From: Tetrahymena elliotti 4EA
Lineage: Eukaryota; Ciliophora; Oligohymenophorea; Hymenostomatida; Tetrahymenidae
DNA: 64,000 bases
Assembly (NCBI GenBank): GCA_000231825.2
Contig: JH720371.1
Span: forward strand, 141,713-205,712
Direction of reading: 5' to 3'
The notes beneath the pieces are model-generated. The model did not search any database. It was not told where the DNA came from and saw only the letters and a list, made by a program, of their open reading frames with translations. This document shows, one piece after another, positions 1 through 13,253 of this stretch. The stretch's first letter is position 1. Each line of letters opens with the position of its first letter. The translations under genes and the position numbers were made by a program.

Positions 1-1529
1 AAATAAAATAAAAATTTAATAGCATTTTTAATGAATAAATTATTTACTACATTAAATAAATGGAATAAAATAACTAAAAGTAAAAATAAAGTTTAAAATA
101 TTATATTTAAATTGATATGTTATGATTCTAGATAAACAAAATATAGAATAATAAATATCAACTGTGAATATTATGTAGATTAATCACTTTATAGATTTAG
201 AGAAATTTTAATATTTTATAAGCAAATATTGAACAATAAATATCATATATTAATATACTGTTAGTTAATTACTTTAGTAGATTTTAAGAAATTTAAAATT
301 TTTTAAATAAGCAAATATCGAATAATAAATATAAAATTTTAATATGATTATTGATAATTATTTTAGTAGATTCTGAGAAATTTTAAGATTTTAAAATAAA
401 CTAATCGAAAATAAACAAAATAATAAATACAGGATAATAAATATCATTTGTTAATATGTTATTAGTTAATTATTTTAGTAGACTTTGAGAAGTTTATCAT
501 ATTAGTTATCATCTATTTGTTGAAAGGATATTACATATTAAATACTTTAACTTTAAGTTAGTATATTTGATTAAATAGACCAATTAAGATTATTTGCTTA
601 AGATTTAGTAAAAAAACATTTTGTTAAACAAATAAAGTTAAAAGATCTTATTTAATCAACTACACAACCTAAAGCGAAAGTTAGTTAATAGTAAGTATCT
701 ATTGTTTATTAATAGTTTTAAACTAAAAACATGATAGCAAAAAATAAAACATCAATCGCATAGCCTCGAAAACAATACTTCAATAATATTATTAAAAAAA
801 CTAAAAATTATTTAAAAATTTAATCAAAAAAAATAAATTTACATCATTCAAATTTTGAAAACTATCATTTAATTTTTTAAAATTTGAATTCAAAGAAGTT
901 ATATTTCAACATCTAAAATTATAAAAGCAAGTCGATTTAACAAAGTTACTACAGATTTTTAATAGCAATTGTCACTTCATTTAATAGCTTTTTCAAAAAA
1001 AGCAACTAAAAAGTAAAGAATCGCTTTAAGTCTTACACACTATTTTTAATATTTTAGGTTAAAAAAAAGAAAAAACCCTAATTTGATTTAATTAAATATT
1101 ATAACAAAATTTCATTTCATCTGTTAATTTATATTATCCTAAACTGCAAGCAAAATTATTAATTTATTTTTCCTTTATTTCTTTTTTCTTATTTTAATTA
1201 ACTTTATTAACAATTTTTATTTCTTCTTCTTAATTTCGATTATTAAAGTCTTATTTTGCATACAAACAATTATTAGAAAAAAATGATAGCAATTAATTCT
1301 ACTTTACCTCTTCACATTAAGCATTAAGTCTAAACAAGCTAAATAATATAACATTTGAGCATTTCCTCATTGGATCTAATAAATAATGAAATTTTTTTGT
1401 TTAAAATAATAGTAAAAATGTTAAATTTTTTTATTTATTGTTTTTAGTTTGTCAGTTAATAATTTAAGCTTTCTTATTTTTGTGAAAAGAAAATTAAAAA
1501 TAAATTTTTATTTTCTGATAAAATAAAAT
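1..1529. other. AT-rich spacer with no supported gene
   Basis: Very AT-rich sequence with frequent stops including TGA in all frames. It holds a degenerate tandem repeat (separate entry) and pyrimidine-rich stretches near 1140-1230. I see no gene, RNA or promoter signal that can be supported. Confidence 0.5.
130..500. repeat. Degenerate tandem repeat, about four units of roughly 100 bp
   Basis: The phrase TTAGTAGATTTTAAGAAATTT followed by an A/T run, then AAGCAAATATNGAATAATAAATAT, recurs with variation from about 170, 270, 360 and 470. Units differ by many substitutions and small indels, so this is an old non-coding tandem duplication. Function unknown. Confidence 0.5.
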
Positions 1530-1760
1530 TCAATTGACTGAGAAATTTTTGAGAAGAAAATTTAACTGATTTTGCTTTTGATGTGTAGAGAGATCGTAAT
1601 TTATTATGGTCCTGTGAAAATTAGTTAGTAAAATCTGTGAATTCATACCAGTCTCCTTTAGTGCAATTGAATTTTTCCATTTAGTATTAGTTTTTACAAT
1701 TCTCAATTTTAAAGATCCATCCAAATATTCAAATAAATTGTATAAATATAATTTACTCAA
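1530..1760 (-). CDS. Possible small hypothetical ORF (76 codons)
   Basis: On the minus strand an ATG at 1760 opens a 76-codon frame that ends at a genuine TGA (1530-1532). It has no TAA or TAG, and its base composition is less AT-rich than its surroundings. No domain, signal peptide or membrane segment is evident. It lies downstream of the LRR gene on the same strand. It could be a small gene, an exon of an unrecognised gene, or chance; I lean only slightly to a real coding segment. Confidence 0.2.
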   Translation of the reverse strand: MSKLYLYNLFEYLDGSLKLRIVKTNTKWKNSIALKETGMNSQILLTNFHRTIINYDLSTHQKQNQLNFLLKNFSVN

Positions 1761-2993
1761 AATTTATAATTTTTAATATATGAAATTTAATTAATAAATT
1801 TAGATTGTATAATCCTACCCCAAGAAATCTAAAAAATATTTAAATATTCATTTTTTCATTTATAATTTCCAATATCTTCTGATAAATGTTTTTTTGTTTT
1901 AAAATTAAGTAAAATTTGGTCATTTATGAAAAATGATAATTTTTAATAAACTTATTCTACTCACTGTTCTGAAGATATTTTGGAATTTTTATAGATAATT
2001 TGTTTTTTCTTTATAAATCGTTTTTTAAAACTTATTTTGTTCTTATTTTAATTTTATTTATTAAATAGGTTAACAATTTAACAGATTTTATCTTTTTGTT
2101 AAGTCATATACTTTGCTCATTTTTTTACTTGCCTATGGAATTACATATGCTTATGATAATTAAAGTAAGATAAAGGATGGATGGAGAGTTTACTTTTTTT
2201 TATTTAAAATAATTTTAATAATCAAATCTACTTTGCTATTGATAATCTGTTTCTTTCTAGATTAATTTTTTGTATTTTAAGTTATTTTTTTTAGCAGTAT
2301 AAAATTATTTACTAATTTTAGTTTTTTTGAGTATTATTTGTTTGTTTTCTCTTCTGTTTGCTTTTCATATTGAACTATTTTTTTAATTAGAAAATTCAGT
2401 TTATCATATTTGTTGAAAAAAATTAATTAATAAAATAATAACAAATTTATTTTTTTTGCTTTATGAAATATAAGATGTAAAAATTTGATTAGAATATTTT
2501 TAATTAATATAAAATTCTCTTAGCTTTAACTTTTTGTTTTATCTTTGAGTATTGAGTAAAATAATTGAAATATTGAATATCCATCACTAATATCTCAAAT
2601 CAAATTTATTTTTTGAATATTTTGGTCGATATCATTTAAAGACATTCAATATTTATTCTGTAGAAATAATTTAAATTTTTTATCAAAAGAGTGATTTTTT
2701 AGAATCTAAGGCCAAAATTTGTTATTTCCTAGGAAGCTTCTTCTGATCAGTTATTAAATTGTAATACTGTTCTGATTAATAGAAATCAAGGTCAAAAGCA
2801 AATATAATCTAAAAAATTAAATTAATTTAAAATAGGACTTAAAAAAAGTATGATTAAAAATACATTTTTTTAAAGATGAATAAGAATAAAAAGGAAGAGT
2901 TAGAAAAGATATTTTTACATTTAATTTTAAATAGCTACTTAAAAAATAAAATCTAAAATTTTTTAATATTTATTTTATTTTTTCTATATTGAA
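1761..2993. other. AT-rich spacer, 3' of the LRR gene
   Basis: Long T-rich and A-rich tracts, no frame that looks coding with the ciliate code. It probably contains the 3' UTR of the minus-strand LRR gene. Confidence 0.4.
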
Positions 2994-5861
2994 TCACCAA
3001 TTAATTTTTTAAAATGTGACTAATCTTTTCATTTTGAAAATGCTTTTCATTAAAAACAATTTACTCTTCTCATCCAAACTATTTTCAATTAAGTCAAGTG
3101 TCAAAGTCTAAGTAAAAAAAAACTTAATTAAAGTTTAACTTAAAAAGAAAGCATCTATTTGTTAAAAATGAGAATAGTTAATACTTAGATTTTTATATGG
3201 TTTGAGATTAGAGAACTTTTTCAAATCATGCTCATATTTTTTGTAGTGTAAAATGATTATGATATTTAACAGATTTTTTGATTAAGAAAATATAAAACCT
3301 ATTTCTGATAAAACTTTATCATTAATTTGGTTATTGTTTAGAGTTAGAATTATGGTTTTTAGCTTCAAGCATTTGGCTAATTCAGAGCCCAATTCTGATG
3401 TACCCTTATTTCCAATTTAGTTAGAGTCCAGTCCTAGTCCTATACTTTATAGATCAGAGCATTTTGCTAATCCAGAGCCAAATTCTGATATACCCTTATT
3501 GCCAATTTAGTTATTGTTTAGACTTAGAACTATATTTTAGAGCTGAGAGCATTTAGCTAATCCAGAGCTCAATTCTGATATACCCATATCACCAATTTAG
3601 TTATTATTGAGAAATAATTCTAAAATATAGAGATTAGAGCATTTAGCTAATGTAAATCCCAATTCCGATATGCCCATCTCTCCAATTTAATTATTATGAA
3701 GATATATTTCTAAACTTTATAAATTAGAACATTTAGCTAATCCAGAGCCCAATTGTGATGTACCCTTATCACAAATTTAGTTATTGCTGATATCAAGTCC
3801 TATACTTTATAGGTTAGAGCATTTAGCTAATCCAGAGCCCAATTCTAATGTACCCTCTTCACCAATTTAATTTTATTGAAGATACAGTTTTACAATTTAT
3901 AGATTAGAGCATTTAGCTAATTCAGAGCCCAATTTTGATGTACCTATATCTCCAATTTAATTATCATTAAGATATATTTCTATACTTTATAGATTAGAAC
4001 ATCTAGCTAATCCAGAGCCCAATTCTGATATACCCTTATCTTTAATTTAATTATTACTAAGAAATATTATTAAGTTTTATAGATTAGAGCATTTAGCAAA
4101 TGCAAATCCCAATTCTGATGTACCCTAATCACCAATTTAATTATTGCCTAGGCCTAGGCTAATATTTTACAGATGAGAGCATTAAGCTAATCCAGAGCTC
4201 AATTCTGATGTACCCTTATCACCAATTTAGTTATTGTTGAAAAATAGTTCTAAAGTTTATAGATTAGAGCATTTAGTTATTGCAAAGCCCAGTTCTGATG
4301 TACCCATATCTCCAATTTAATTATTATTAAGATTTATTCCTATACGTTGTAGATTAGAGCATTTAGCTAATCCAGAACCCAATTTTGATGTACCCTGTTC
4401 ACCAATTTAATTCTATTGAAGATATAGTTTTAGAATTTATAGATTACAGCACTTAGCTATTCCAGAGCCCAATTCTGATGTACCCTAATCACCAATTTAG
4501 TTATTGTTGAGACCTAGTTCTAAATCTAATAGATTAAAGCATTTCACTAATACAGAACCCAATTCTGATGTACCCTTATCACCAATTTCATTATTATTAA
4601 AATCTATTCCTATACTTTATAGATTAGAGCATTTAGTTAATGTAAAGCCCAATTCTGATATATTATTATCACTAATTTAATTTTAATTTAGATCCAGAAG
4701 TATACTTTATAGATGAGAGCATTTAGCTAATCCAGAGCTCAATTCTAATATACCCTAATCACCTATTTAATTATTGGTAAGATATAATTCTAAACTTTTT
4801 AGATGAGAGCATTAAGCTAATGCAAAACCCAATTCTGATGTACCCCTATCACCAATTTAATTATTTCTAATATATACTCCTATACTTTATAGATTAGAAC
4901 ATTTAGCTAATCCAGATCCCAATCCTGATATACCTTAATCACTAATTTAATTATTACTGAGACCTAGGTTTATAGTTTACAGATCAGAGCATTTAGCTAA
5001 TCCAGAACCCAATTCTAATATACCCTAATCGCCTACTTAGTTATTGCTAAGAAAAAGTTCTAAACTTTTTAGATTAGAGCATTTAGCTAATCCAGAGCCC
5101 AATTCTGATGTTCCCTTGTCACTAATTTAATTATATTTGAGAAATAGTTTTATATTTTATAGATTAGAGCATTTTGCTAATCCATAACCCAATTCTGATG
5201 TACCCTTATCACCAATTTAGTTATCAGTGAGATATAGTTTTATAATTTATAGATGAGATAATTTAGATAATCCAGAGCTAAATTCTGATATACCCTCATA
5301 GTCAATAAAGTTACTGCTAAGATCTAATTCCATAATTTTTAGATTAGAGCATTGAGCTAATCCGGAGCCCAATTCTGAGATACCCTTATAACCAAATTAG
5401 TTATTGCTAAGATATAGTTTTAGAATTTATATTTTAAAGCATTTCGCTAATCCAGAGCCCAATTCTGATGTACCCTTATCACCAATTTAATTACAGTTAA
5501 GATATATTCCTATACTTTATAGATTAGAGCATTTAGTTAATCCAGAGACTAACTCAGATGTACCCATATCTCCAATTTAGTTTTTGTTCAAATGTAAATT
5601 CATACTCTAAAAATGAGTACATTTTTATAATCTTGAAGATAATTATGATAATCCCTCATCACCAAGCAAATTTTACTTGGCATAAAGATTCAAAATATAG
5701 AGATAAGAATATTTAAGCTATTTGTCAATAAATTCTGAGTAGCTATCATGTTAAATTTAAATTTTCCTTTTGCTAACTTAAATGTTTATCAAAAGCTATG
5801 ATAAGCTAGTGCTCAAAAAATCTGATAAATTGCACTTTTAGTTTGAATTCTAAAATATCAT
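2994..5861 (-). CDS. Leucine-rich-repeat protein (RI-like 30-residue repeats)
   Basis: With TAA/TAG as Gln this minus-strand frame is open from ATG (5861-5859) to TGA (2996-2994), 955 codons, apparently without introns. The N-terminal ~100 residues are non-repetitive and contain two divergent LRRs. Then come 25 in-phase 30-residue repeats of the ribonuclease-inhibitor type, with a consensus close to C-S-N-L-x-x-L-x-L-x-x-N-x-I-G-D-x-G-x-x-x-L-G-x-x-L-A-K. The C-terminal ~110 residues are Lys/Phe-rich and lack repeats. There is no kinase domain and no membrane segment. Such LRR proteins are abundant in Tetrahymena and bind other proteins; the partner is unknown. An upstream in-frame extension past 5861 is open but AT-rich, so the start is the first sensible Met. 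The exact C-terminus could change if an intron was missed. Confidence 0.75.
3361..5610 (-). repeat. 25 tandem 90-bp LRR-encoding repeats
   Basis: The segment matching ATTTAGCTAATCCAGAGCCC on the + strand recurs at 3371, 3461, 3551, 3641 and so on to 5531, that is 25 copies spaced exactly 90 bp with no indel. Copies vary by base substitution, mostly at third positions and at the variable LRR residues. This is intragenic amplification kept in frame. Confidence 0.85.
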
Positions 5862-6749
5862 TATTCTTTTTGCTTATTTTTTTAATTCAAATTTGATCAA
5901 AAATTTGTTAAATTTAATAAAATTAGTAATTAAATAAAAAAATTAGTAATTAGTATCCAAAAATATTTCTAAATTTTAATAAATATTAATAATAAACTAA
6001 ATATATGAAATATTATTATTTATTTTCACAAAAATTAAAAAACATTTAAGATATTAATAATTTATTAAATTATTAACTTTCTTAATAAGTAGGAATCTAC
6101 AAAAAGATAAAAATAGAGTTTATTAAATGAAGAAATTAGTTAATTAAAATAATGATTTTTGATGATATAAAATCCAAATAAATATTTAAGAAATCGTTAT
6201 TGTTTACATTTTTACTATTTTAATGAAATCTATTTTTAATATTAGCAAAAAATTTAAGAAGAACTAGAAATTCATCCAGTTCTCAAATAAAAATCAATAA
6301 CCATTTTATAATTACCATGGATTTTATAATTTTAATATTTTAACATTGACAATGCTATTTTGTGTTTATTAGTGTTTGATTCGATATATTACTTCACAAA
6401 AATTAGATATTTAAAAAATATGATATATTTTTAAGGTAAAAAATAATATTTTTGTGTTTATTATATATTTGTCATGTGGTTTAATAAAAAAAATATTAAC
6501 TTAAAATAGTAACATTTTAACAAATTTAGAACACTGAGTTGAGCGAAGTCTATTTTTTATCAGGATATTTCTTTCACTTCATCCTAAAAGAAAACAACTA
6601 AATAAATAATTTAATTCATACTTAGATAGATTGATAGATAGTAGTAAAAGATTGCTTCAATTTTAGATAACTTTGAAATTAAAAAAGATAAATACAATTA
6701 AAATATTGATTCTGTAAAAATAGATAGGGTTTGAAAAAAAAGTAAAAGA
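5862..6749. other. Intergenic spacer between divergent LRR and LAMTOR3-like genes
   Basis: AT-rich, no coding frame. It lies between two divergent starts and so should hold both promoters; no specific motif can be named. Confidence 0.4.
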
Positions 6750-7130
6750 ATGTCTGAATTAAATAATTTTTTGAAAAAATACATTTAAAAATTTGATTTC
6801 ATCAACGCAATAGTATTAACTGATAAGGAAGATATTTAAGTATGCGCAAGCTATAGATAAGATGAAGAAAAATACAATTCTGCTGCTCAAATGCTCTCAA
6901 CTTTTATCACCCAAAGAAATGAACATTTATAAAAGTTGAATAATACTAAAGCAAAGGCAATTACTTCTATGTATAGTGAGAACTTAGTCTATATGGAATT
7001 GTGGGAAAACTTAAAGATTTGCATGTTCTGCGTAAAAGATGCTAATCTTCCATTAACTTATAAAATTGTTGAAGACATGAAAGAATCTCTCTCACAACTC
7101 AACAAAGCAATTGAAAACATAAAAAATTGA
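6750..7130 (+). CDS. LAMTOR3/MP1-like Ragulator subunit
   Basis: Single-exon frame of 126 codons from ATG (6750) to TGA (7128-7130), with several TAA/TAG Gln codons in the first third. The order of features matches the roadblock/LC7-fold LAMTOR3 (MP1) family: an N-terminal helix (FLKKYIQKFDFINAIVLTDK), a beta strand with D-K-x-D, the motif LSTF, a stretch like the family's SK-L...-NK-I region (QKLNNTKAKAITSMY), then two hydrophobic strands and a final helix. The length equals the family norm (about 124). In other eukaryotes LAMTOR3 pairs with LAMTOR2 in the lysosomal Ragulator complex, which anchors Rag GTPases and MAPK signalling. Assignment rests on remembered family pattern only; another roadblock-fold protein is the main alternative. 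Confidence 0.6.
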
Positions 7131-8651
7131 ATAAATTTAAATAAATATTTATAGTCTTAGCTTTTATTTACTAAAGGGGAAAGATGGCATAAGAAAATAA
7201 AAAATTTTATAAAAACAACCAACAGCTTTAATCTATTATAAACAAGTTGCAGATGAATTTATTATTAACCTTGTATATATAAATATTACATATTTTATCA
7301 ATAAATTAATTATTTCTTAAGTTGTTTTCACTAATTTACTTGCTTATCCAATAAATTTTACTCACCTGCCTTAACTTAATAATGTATCTTTTTCTAATTT
7401 TTAATTTATTGATTCTATTCCAACCAATAAGGTTAAATTTATCAAATTTTTTTTATTCATTAAACCAAAAGAAATGCAAATATTATCATTTTTAATGAAT
7501 CAGTCCTTCATTTATTTATTCTATTATCAAAAAATTGTTCTTTTTAAGGAAATGTAAAAATAAATAAATAATTTAAATTCTTAGATAAATTGTGTATAAA
7601 TTAATTTAAATTATTAATAATATCTTTTTAAGATATTTAAATAACTTACTCATGGGTAATATGTTTTGTTTTTTATTACCTTTTAAATTAAAAATAATTT
7701 GCTTCCTTTCATTTTGTTTTTGATCAGAATTAAAGAGTTAATTTTATATCAGTGTTAAACATAAAGGATTGAACATAAATAATAAGAATGCAATAATGTT
7801 TGAAACAGCTGTTGTTAAATAAATCCTTCAAGAAGGCAATTTTATCAACTTTTTTTAAAAGTAATTATTTATTTATCTTTTTTATGAAAGATAACTTGAT
7901 TAAGGAGAGTAAAATTTTAATTTTTTATTTAAAGGTAACTAAATTAATGAATTAGTTTGAATTTTCTATTTTTTATGTATGCACCAATAATCTTATTTCT
8001 TTCTCATTATAATAATTATTTATTCAATATTCTGTGGTTATAAATAAAATCTAAAACAAAAGTTAATTATATTTTTTATAAAGAGTTATAAACAAGAAAT
8101 GAATCAATATTTCAATTTGCTTCTATGATTAGAACAATAAATTTGATTTTAATATTAGATTTAATTTTCTTGATATTATTCATGTAGATAGATAATAAAT
8201 AACTTTCATTTGACTCTTTTAGTGTTTTGATTTTCTGACATTGAAATAATTTATTTTCTATTTTGGTGTAGTTATGACAGTTTTGTTAATCGGACAGATT
8301 TTTCCATCCATTTAAAGGAATTATTTTTCAAAAAAAAACATTTTATTAAAAAGAGGAAGAATAATTTGAGTAATTTTGAAGTTAGAGTTGATGATTAGTG
8401 AATGAACGAATGAACATAGCTTAATTTGCTTGGATTGTTTGGTAAATATTTATGATCAAATCTAATTAACTAATTTATTTATATAAATCAATCAATAGAG
8501 AGATTAATTGCTTTTATACTTCTTTAGGATTGAATAATAATATTTAAGAAAAATATCGAAAAATCTAAAGAATATTTTAGAAGCTGAAAGTTTTATAAGA
8601 CAACCTTAAAAAGTAAATAGAATAATAGTGAAATCAATAATAGCATAAAAA
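7131..8651. other. AT-rich intergenic spacer
   Basis: No supported coding or RNA feature. It holds the 3' flank of the LAMTOR3-like gene and the presumed promoter of the ROMO1-like gene. Confidence 0.4.
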
Positions 8652-9122
8652 ATGTCATTTGATAAGAAGAACTCTGATAACCAAGTAGATTTATATGCCT
8701 ACTTAGAAGAAGATAATTCAAATATTTTGGAAACCCCTAAAAAGATAAGCTCCAGAGAAAAGAAATTAAAAATATTATAAAACTAATTAGGTTAGCTACA
8801 AAGCTAAGCCTAAAACGGTTTCCTTATGGGAGCTGCTGTAGGTGGTATGATGGGTGCAATTATTGGTACTTGGGCAGCAATTAAAACAAGAAAATTAGTA
8901 GTCCTTCCTATTTCTATAGTATCATCTGGTGGTTTCTTTGGTTTTATGATGATGTGTGGTTCTATCATCAGAACAGATTCAGAAAATATTTATAGCAATT
9001 ATAGCAACTGGAACAACAATAATATTCAATATTTATAGAAAAACACAGTTGTAGAAAGACATATCAATAAGGCCTTTTGGGAAATTAAATATGCTGCTAA
9101 TTAATAATAATAATAAAACTGA
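8652..9122 (+). CDS. ROMO1/Mgr2-like inner mitochondrial membrane protein
   Basis: Single-exon frame of 156 codons, ATG 8652 to TGA 9120-9122. Residues 1-55 are polar and Gln-rich. From about residue 56 a Gly-rich hairpin of two membrane segments follows: GFLMGAAVGGMMGAIIGTWA (about 56-75), a short basic loop with K-T-R-K, and a second segment ending S-G-G-x-F-G-F-M-M-x-C-G-x-x-I-R (about 91-107). This is the signature of the ROMO1/Mgr2 family, small subunits of the TIM23 translocase that gate lateral release of proteins into the inner membrane. The family is usually about 80-110 residues; here both ends carry low-complexity extensions, including Asn-rich and poly-Gln (encoded by TAA repeats) at the C-terminus. 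Confidence in the family is good. Confidence 0.8.
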
Positions 9123-11816
9123 TTTAATTGTTTGTTTTTCTTGTAATTTAAACATCTAAGTAAATTTGGATTTCTATATATTTTTAAAATGTATTCTCAT
9201 TATTATAGAGTAGATCAACTCATACTTTCTTTTCTTTCATTATCAACTATGTCTCTTTTTAATCGTTTTATTCATTCTTTATTTGCATCTAAACATTACA
9301 TTAAAATGGCTATTTACACTCTATTGTTAAACTAAAAATATTCATCAAGTATCAATCAATTCTTTTTTGTTAAATTAGCAATTGAAAAATTTATAATTTG
9401 ATGTTAAATTCTTATTTGAAAAGTTAAAATTGTTAAATCTACATTATGAACAAAAAGCCATATAAAAAAAATAATTAATTAAACCTTGAACTTTAAATAC
9501 TTTTTAGCTAGCTTTCAAGTTTTCTATAAAAATACACCTAATTTAGTCTTAAAGAATAATAAATTTCTATTATTAGTTTTTTAATTAATTATTTTATAAA
9601 TGATATTTTAATAAGACTATTATTTAGTTATTTATGACACAATTTCCTTTAATTTTTGTTATTAACTATTTTTTATTAAAATAATCATTTACTTTATGAA
9701 AATGGAGTCAATAATTAAGGCCAAATAAATCACAAATACTCTTCAATTTTTCATAATTAAATTGTTTTATTTCCTCTTTTAATTGAAAATTAATTTGAAT
9801 AAAAGAATATTATAAAATTGGAAACTAATATTCTCAAAACTTACAAAATTTAGTTAATTTTATTTAACATTTTAAACTTTTAAAATCTAAAATTAGTGTA
9901 TTTCATAGATTTTATTGAAGAAATACATTTTTTTTGTAAATTTTATGAAAAGAACAATGAAAAAAATTTACAGTGTACAAATTAGTAAGGCTAAAGAGTT
10001 GAAAAGAATATTAATCTCAGAAGTTTAGTCTTTGAATTAGTATTATTATTCTTAAATAATTTATTTCAAAAAAAAATTTTTAGAGATTGAGTTTAATACT
10101 ATAAAATTAAATTAAAAATAAAGAAGAAATTAAATTAATGATGATCAAGGAACAATATAATTAAATTTTTGGTCAAAAAGTATTCTGATTTTTCATTTAA
10201 AAAAACAATCAAATGTTTTAAATATCTAATTTACTTTTATTTATGAATAAATAAAATCAATAATTCCAATAAATTAGGTGAAATTGAGATATAAAACCTT
10301 TACTTACACTGAGTAATGAAGATCTTTTAATCTATTTAAATGATGTTAAAACTTTGGGAATTATCATTAGCATCATTAACAATAAAAGATTAATAAAAAA
10401 ATTTCTAATTTTTGGAAGTTAATTATCTAAGGTGTAACCTAAATCTAATATCCCCTTCTCTTTGTCTGCCAAAATAAATATTTAGTTATCACCTATATTA
10501 TTATTTGAAAAATTAAATATTGTTTATTTATTACAAAAAAGCTAAAAATATAATGATTTAGAAAATATTCCTAAATTGACTTTTTTATTTATCTTAAAGG
10601 TTCTGTCTTTTTTTATATTAATTTAAATTTCATCAAATATTTTTCTGTTAAATAATTTTATAATTTTGCTCTTTCATAAATTTGATAAAAAAGAAAAAAA
10701 TTTAACTTAGAAAAAAAAAAATCAAAATTAATTTATCATTTTATGAACTAAGATTTTCCAAAATGTTATCTTAATTTTAAGAAAAATATACACAATTTTC
10801 TTAATAATAAATTTCTGGTAAATTTTTAAATTATTGGCTCATCATCTATTTAAAATTAAAAAACTACTAGAAAAGAAGATTCAAAAGTTTTTTGTATTTA
10901 ATTTGATTTTTAATTAATTGTTGTTTTAAATTTTTGATTTTAAATTTGTAAAGTAAATGAGATAATAATCAAAGAAAAACAACTAAAAAAGATTAAAAAT
11001 TTTTATAAGTATTAAATTGTTTGAATGATTTTATTTATTTAAAATCAAACCATAAAGAATATAAAAGTAGAATCAAAGATTATTTTTAATTTTTAAAAGA
11101 AAAGAAGGAAGGAATTAATAATAAATAAATGAAAAGATAAAAAGTAATAATGAAAATAAATATAAATAAAACTAAATAATAATTAACTAAATAGAGAAAT
11201 TATACGCATAATAACATTTGTTAATGAGAAGACATAATACATGAGTAAATAATAAAAATAATAATTATTTGAATGGTTATTCTTAAAATAATCAAAAAGC
11301 TTTCCTATTTATTGAATGAATGAATGTAATTAATTATTCCTTTTTAAATAATAAATTACATTCTTCCTTTTTAGATAAATTCTCCTTTGAATGAATTATA
11401 ATTTAATTGCTTTATAAGCAAGCAAGATTTTATTTATATAATAATTTTAAAATAATCATATTATTGAATTTTATTGTTCTACGCCATCTCTTAAACAGTT
11501 ATGGCTAAGCTATATATTACACTTATTTACTTAATTTTATTTATGATGTTATTATTATTTATTTATTAGTTTATATTTTAGCTTTTTGTTGATTTAATTT
11601 GATTGAATTATTTGTTTGTTTGTTTGTGGTTAGGGTTTTAGATTATCATTAAAAAGGTTGTACAATTAATAAAATTAATAGGATGGATTTTTATTATATT
11701 TAATAGGATGAAATATCATGTACAGTTGATATAGATAGAGGTGATCAATTATTTTTGTTTATTTTATGAAATTAATTTTATTGATTGATTTATTGGCAAG
11801 TTGGTTTATTGGTATT
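9123..11816. other. Long AT-rich intergenic spacer
   Basis: About 2.7 kb without a coding frame I can support. It lies between a plus-strand and a minus-strand gene, so it contains two 3' flanks. No RNA gene was recognised. Confidence 0.4.
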
Positions 11817-13253
11817 TCAGTAATCCTTAAGATCCCATATTTTAACAGTTGTGTCTACAGATCCTGTAGCTAGGATGAGGTAGCTTGGATTAAAAGCAAC
11901 AGAACTGATAAAATGATTATGTGCATCATGTATTTTACGTGCTTATCTCATTTTTTCTAGATCCCAAACACGTAAAGTTTTATCATCCGAGCAAGAATAC
12001 AAATATCTGTTATTGTTATGAACTGCTAGAGAGCGGACCCAGTTATCATGACCCTTAAGAGTAAATAATATTTGGGCGTTTTATGGATTCCATATGATGA
12101 TATTTTTATCTCTTGAACCTGAAATAAGAATTTGTATAGTTTTAGTAGATTATGTCAATTTATTTTAATTTATAGAGTTTCTAGCAGAAGGAGTATTGCT
12201 ATTGCTATCGCTTGCTTAAGATTTTTATTCTTCATCATCTTTGTTTGCATTATCATCAGTTTTTCCTATCTTATCCTTCACATATGAAATAGGTACATTT
12301 GCATAAACAACGCATTCAACAACATGCTCATGACCTCTTAGAACCTGTTAAGGCTAGTTAGCATCTAAATTCCATACCATAACTGTTTAATCTGAAGAAC
12401 CTGATGCAAATTAATTTCCTGATTCATGAACTCTTAAACATTTAACCCATTCTTCATGACCTTCATATGTACGCTTACAAAATCCTGTTACTACTTCCCA
12501 AAGCTTGAGAGTTTTATCACGAGAAGCGCTGATTAAAAAATCACCATTTGGTAAAAATTTAACATCTGAGACATTATGCTCATGACCATAAAGTGTTCTG
12601 ATACAAGTATATTGACTTAAATCCCAAATACGAATAGAGAGATCAGTGGAAGATGATGCCATGTACTTGCCTTAGCTATCAAATGCAACTGAATTAACTG
12701 TTCCCATATGTCCTTTCAGGGCACGCTCTAACTAACCTGATTCAAAATCCCAAAGACGAATAGAGCCATCTTCAGAACATGTTGCAACAATACTGTAGGT
12801 AGGGTGAAAAGCTACTTAAGTAACTTAAGAACGATGACCTTACATAACGAATTTAGCAGGTTCTTTTGGGATAAAACTTTAATCTTAATCGTGGGATTCA
12901 TTACCCCCATTTCCTGTTAGAATTTAACCATTGTTGCTTGATTCGTTTCCATTAGAAAGCATCACTCCTGGACGCTTACGCTTGAGAATATTGTTCTCTT
13001 CTTATAAACGTTGATTTTCGCTTTCTAATTCCATAACTTTCTTTTATAAACGAGTAATACTTACCCATTTCTTCTCTAAAATATCAGTGTTGGCAGTACT
13101 AGGCTTTCCTTATTTACTGCTCTCTTAGATTTCTTTGTAATTAATATTAGATTCTTCTTCGAATTGACGTAAAGTATTTGCAAAGCCATGCTTTTATAAA
13201 TATTCTGCAATGGCACGATTTAAGTCATCTTTTTGCTTAGAAGTTAAAACCAT
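11817..13253 (-). CDS. LIS1: LIS1 / PAFAH1B1: LisH plus WD40 dynein regulator
   Basis: One uninterrupted minus-strand frame of 478 codons, from ATG (13253) to TGA (11819-11817). The N-terminus, beginning [19 protein letters not shown], is a LisH dimerisation motif (about 7-39). A coiled coil follows (about 55-95), with L-E-x-E-N-x-x-L-x-E-E-N and the family motif K-R-K-R-P-G. Seven WD40 repeats then fill the C-terminal part, beginning GHRSQVTQVAFHP, with clear G-H...W-D dipeptides such as [20 protein letters not shown], and ending [11 protein letters not shown]1 binds the cytoplasmic dynein motor with NudE and controls microtubule-based transport and spindle/nuclear positioning. The protein is about 70 residues longer than animal LIS1 (410), mainly because of a polar Asp/Asn/Ser-rich insert between the fourth and fifth propeller repeats. 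Identification is very secure. Confidence 0.97.

Noticed and set aside
11625..11642. Telomere-like GGTTAGGGTTTTAG
   Set aside because: A single imperfect unit, and Tetrahymena telomeres are GGGGTT repeats; not a telomere.
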